Under the pieces are notes generated by a model that was not told the origin of the DNA, did no database searches, and saw only the letters and a list, made by a program, of their open reading frames with translations. 64,000 nucleotides of DNA, taken from Bacteroidales bacterium (GTDB lineage: Bacteria > Bacteroidota > Bacteroidia > Bacteroidales > UBA4417). The stretch is taken from contig JADJGZ010000004.1 in NCBI GenBank assembly GCA_016707785.1, positions 1 to 64,000 of the forward strand. The letters are read 5' to 3'. Numbering within the stretch: the stretch's first letter is position 1; the number at the start of each line of letters is the position of its first letter. Shown in pieces: positions 62,272 through 64,000 of this stretch. The position numbers and the translations under genes were made by a program.

Positions 62272-64000
62272 TCAATTCAATGCCTGCCGGTTAAAAAGGA
62301 TATACCCTATATTCAGGAAGAAAGAATATGGCTTTTCTTCTTTCCCAAAATAAGAATATGAAACACTTAGGGGGCCGATCGGACTTTGATAGATCAAAGA
62401 AGTTGATCCGGCATAATTAAGGTAATTAAATACAGGCCCGTATTTTGCCTGTCTGTTGTTATCCTGCAATAGTTGTCTATAGGGAATCATCACAAATCCT
62501 TCAATCCTCATATCCACATTTTTCCACAATGTCAGGATATTCCTCTGACCAGCAGCGAAATACACCGGATTTCTGAAGGTAGGAAGAAAAAGTGTAGCCA
62601 TTTCCGGAATCGGACTAAAACCAGGTGATGCTAAGAGAGTAGATGTATAATTCCGGAAGAGATGCTGAAATGACATCATGGCTTCAAGGTAAAATCCTCC
62701 GGTATATGGGCCTCTTTTACTAAAGTACTTTTCATAACAAATATTGGCCTGAATATAATTATGGGCTTGCTCGAAATCAGTCCTTTCAAGCCCGGTTGAA
62801 CCCGGTTTATGCTCTTCCATTGAGGAGATAAACCTGACCTGGCTATAAAACCTTTCACCTTTGTTGGCATATTGCTTCCGGTTTAAGGAATTGGATTCTA
62901 TTGCAAACAAAGGGCTATAAAACTCAATAGTTGTTTTATCAAGGGTGTCTTTCGAAGTAAAGGTGTTGGTCTGGTAATAGCTGTCAATTATCTGACCAAC
63001 ATTTAAAGCAAGTTCAATTTTAGTTTTATGCTTTATCGGGAAACCGAACCTGAAGTCCCAATAGTTTTCCCCATGTTTTAAATATACAGGTGTTTCATAA
63101 TCAAAGAAATAGGTATTTGAAGTATTCATATAATTAAACCGGTTACCGATATAGCTGCTTTCAAGAAAGAAAGGGATACGGCTTGGGAATTCAACACGGC
63201 CTCCCAGCTTAACAGAATTATAAAACCGCCCGATGTAGGCATTGAACTCCATGGAAGTAGCAATCTTCGACCAATAGGTGTATTGAAGGCGGAGAAATAC
63301 TTCATTATTGGCTTTAGATGAGATATTTCCACCGAAATCAGCAGTGACATTATTCTCCCTGCTGGCCTGAATATGCAATTCATAACCCTTAAGTTCGGGT
63401 GAATAGTGGATTTGCGGATACGTATGAGAAACCCGATTCTCGGCAAGCAATCGGAAATATTCCCCTTTTACCTCTTCCAGGGTAGTGGTATCTAGTATTG
63501 CCCGATAGCGATATTTACGGGGAAGCTCATGTTGCAATAATTTCTTCACATAAGTGTATTGCCCATCAGTGAGCCCGGAAATACTGTATTTTTTTATATC
63601 ATAATACGGCTTTTTCTGGTTGAATGCACTTCTCAAAGCAGAACGCTGTTCCTGTGAAACCGAATCCAGTACAAACTTCCTGATCTCAGGAAGCATTCGC
63701 TGAGCTGCAACATACCCGCTATCAATAAACTCCCTGGAATGTGAAAAATCTATCACATTTACAGCTTTGAGTTCAGGTTCAATCATTACCCCACTTTCAC
63801 AAATCACATCATATTTTGATTTCTCCATCAGCATATTTGTAAGCTGGGAAACCACATTGTCATCGGAGGGTGGACGGGCATTACTGGATGCTTTACTTCC
63901 GATAATTATGTCCGGGAAGAAATCTTCGTAGGCTACATCTGAAGGAAAGTTATTATACATTCCGCCATCGAACAGCAATTTCCCGTCAATGCGAATGGGT
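62272..64000 (-). CDS. Patatin-like phospholipase with C-terminal outer-membrane barrel (partial)
   Basis: This is the 3' part of a longer gene that continues past base 64000 (the reading frame is open to the window end, and the TTG at 63978 is not a true start). It begins at the end of a patatin domain with the catalytic aspartate in LFDGGMYNNFPSD. A POTRA-like region follows (about 170-225, KYSISGLTDGQYTYVKKLLQ), then a beta-barrel with strands such as YELHIQASRENNVTADFGG and LSVSYSYFGKEEKPYSFFL, ending GYILFNRQALN. The same order occurs in PlpD/BamA-type fusions of Bacteroidota. It should be a lipase or esterase at the outer membrane. Confidence 0.85.
   Translation of the reverse strand, partial: PIRIDGKLLFDGGMYNNFPSDVAYEDFFPDIIIGSKASSNARPPSDDNVVSQLTNMLMEKSKYDVICESGVMIEPELKAVNVIDFSHSREFIDSGYVAAQRMLPEIRKFVLDSVSQEQRSALRSAFNQKKPYYDIKKYSISGLTDGQYTYVKKLLQHELPRKYRYRAILDTTTLEEVKGEYFRLLAENRVSHTYPQIHYSPELKGYELHIQASRENNVTADFGGNISSKANNEVFLRLQYTYWSKIATSMEFNAYIGRFYNSVKLGGRVEFPSRIPFFLESSYIGNRFNYMNTSNTYFFDYETPVYLKHGENYWDFRFGFPIKHKTKIELALNVGQIIDSYYQTNTFTSKDTLDKTTIEFYSPLFAIESNSLNRKQYANKGERFYSQVRFISSMEEHKPGSTGLERTDFEQAHNYIQANICYEKYFSKRGPYTGGFYLEAMMSFQHLFRNYTSTLLASPGFSPIPEMATLFLPTFRNPVYFAAGQRNILTLWKNVDMRIEGFVMIPYRQLLQDNNRQAKYGPVFNYLNYAGSTSLIYQSPIGPLSVSYSYFGKEEKPYSFFLNIGYILFNRQALN

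Overview
The window comes from a member of the Bacteroidota, probably a Bacteroidales-like lineage. The evidence is a complete type IX secretion (T9SS) core (porP/sprF-gldK-gldL-gldM-gldN), at least four exported proteins of T9SS cargo type (two have clear C-terminal sorting domains, two are split by frameshifts), DUF349 and PID-CTERM-like proteins, TAnnTTTG-type -7 promoter elements, and intergenic word-like tandem repeats typical of the phylum. No rRNA, tRNA or CRISPR array was seen.

Layout. 1-4.6 kb is badly broken coding sequence: a CHAD-domain-like protein, a RimJ/RimL-type GNAT acetyltransferase and a P-type Ca2+ ATPase, all with several stops and frameshifts. 4.7-8.5 kb holds a split beta-propeller T9SS cargo, a split PAS-LuxR regulator, a DUF2200 remnant, an outer-membrane barrel protein and a flavodoxin-like gene. 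8.8-12.4 kb is a same-strand stress group (dps, an SDR/DUF2867 protein, an aldo/keto reductase, bcp). 12.6-16 kb is one large hybrid sensor kinase broken by two indels, with a G+C-rich PocR domain inside it. 16.4-21.4 kb carries small housekeeping-like genes (methyltransferases, OsmC, DUF1398, a Crp-type regulator next to an outer-membrane protein). 21.5-26.3 kb is an accessory stretch of small exported proteins, all on the minus strand, with palindromes and gene remnants between them, resembling gene cassettes. 26.4-35.5 kb contains two T9SS propeller cargos, pheT (flanked by inverted repeat arrays), a VOC-DUF6157 pair and a yeast-type cytosine deaminase. 36.4-39.7 kb is a three-gene operon in which a periplasmic trypsin-like protease lies between two paralogous three-helix membrane proteins. 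I know of no description of this arrangement and regard it as the best candidate for a new system. 39.8-45.7 kb has a PQQ-type propeller, a TonB-C-like protein, a pseudouridine synthase, a tandem NTF2-like protein and recG. 45.8-52 kb is the T9SS locus. 52.4-64 kb holds a possible small RNA, tandem YitT paralogues, a large AsmA-like protein with a long helical tail, a T9SS cargo, a PID-CTERM-like small protein, a DUF349 protein and the 3' part of a patatin-barrel phospholipase that runs off the window.

How it fits together. GldK/L/M/N and PorP/SprF form the ring, motor and barrel-linked parts of the T9SS that would export and anchor the propeller cargos encoded at 4.7, 26.4, 33.2 and 58.2 kb. 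The frequent one-base indels, several in short homopolymers and densest at the left edge, suggest that part of the gene breakage is sequencing or assembly error, so the broken genes should be read with that in mind.
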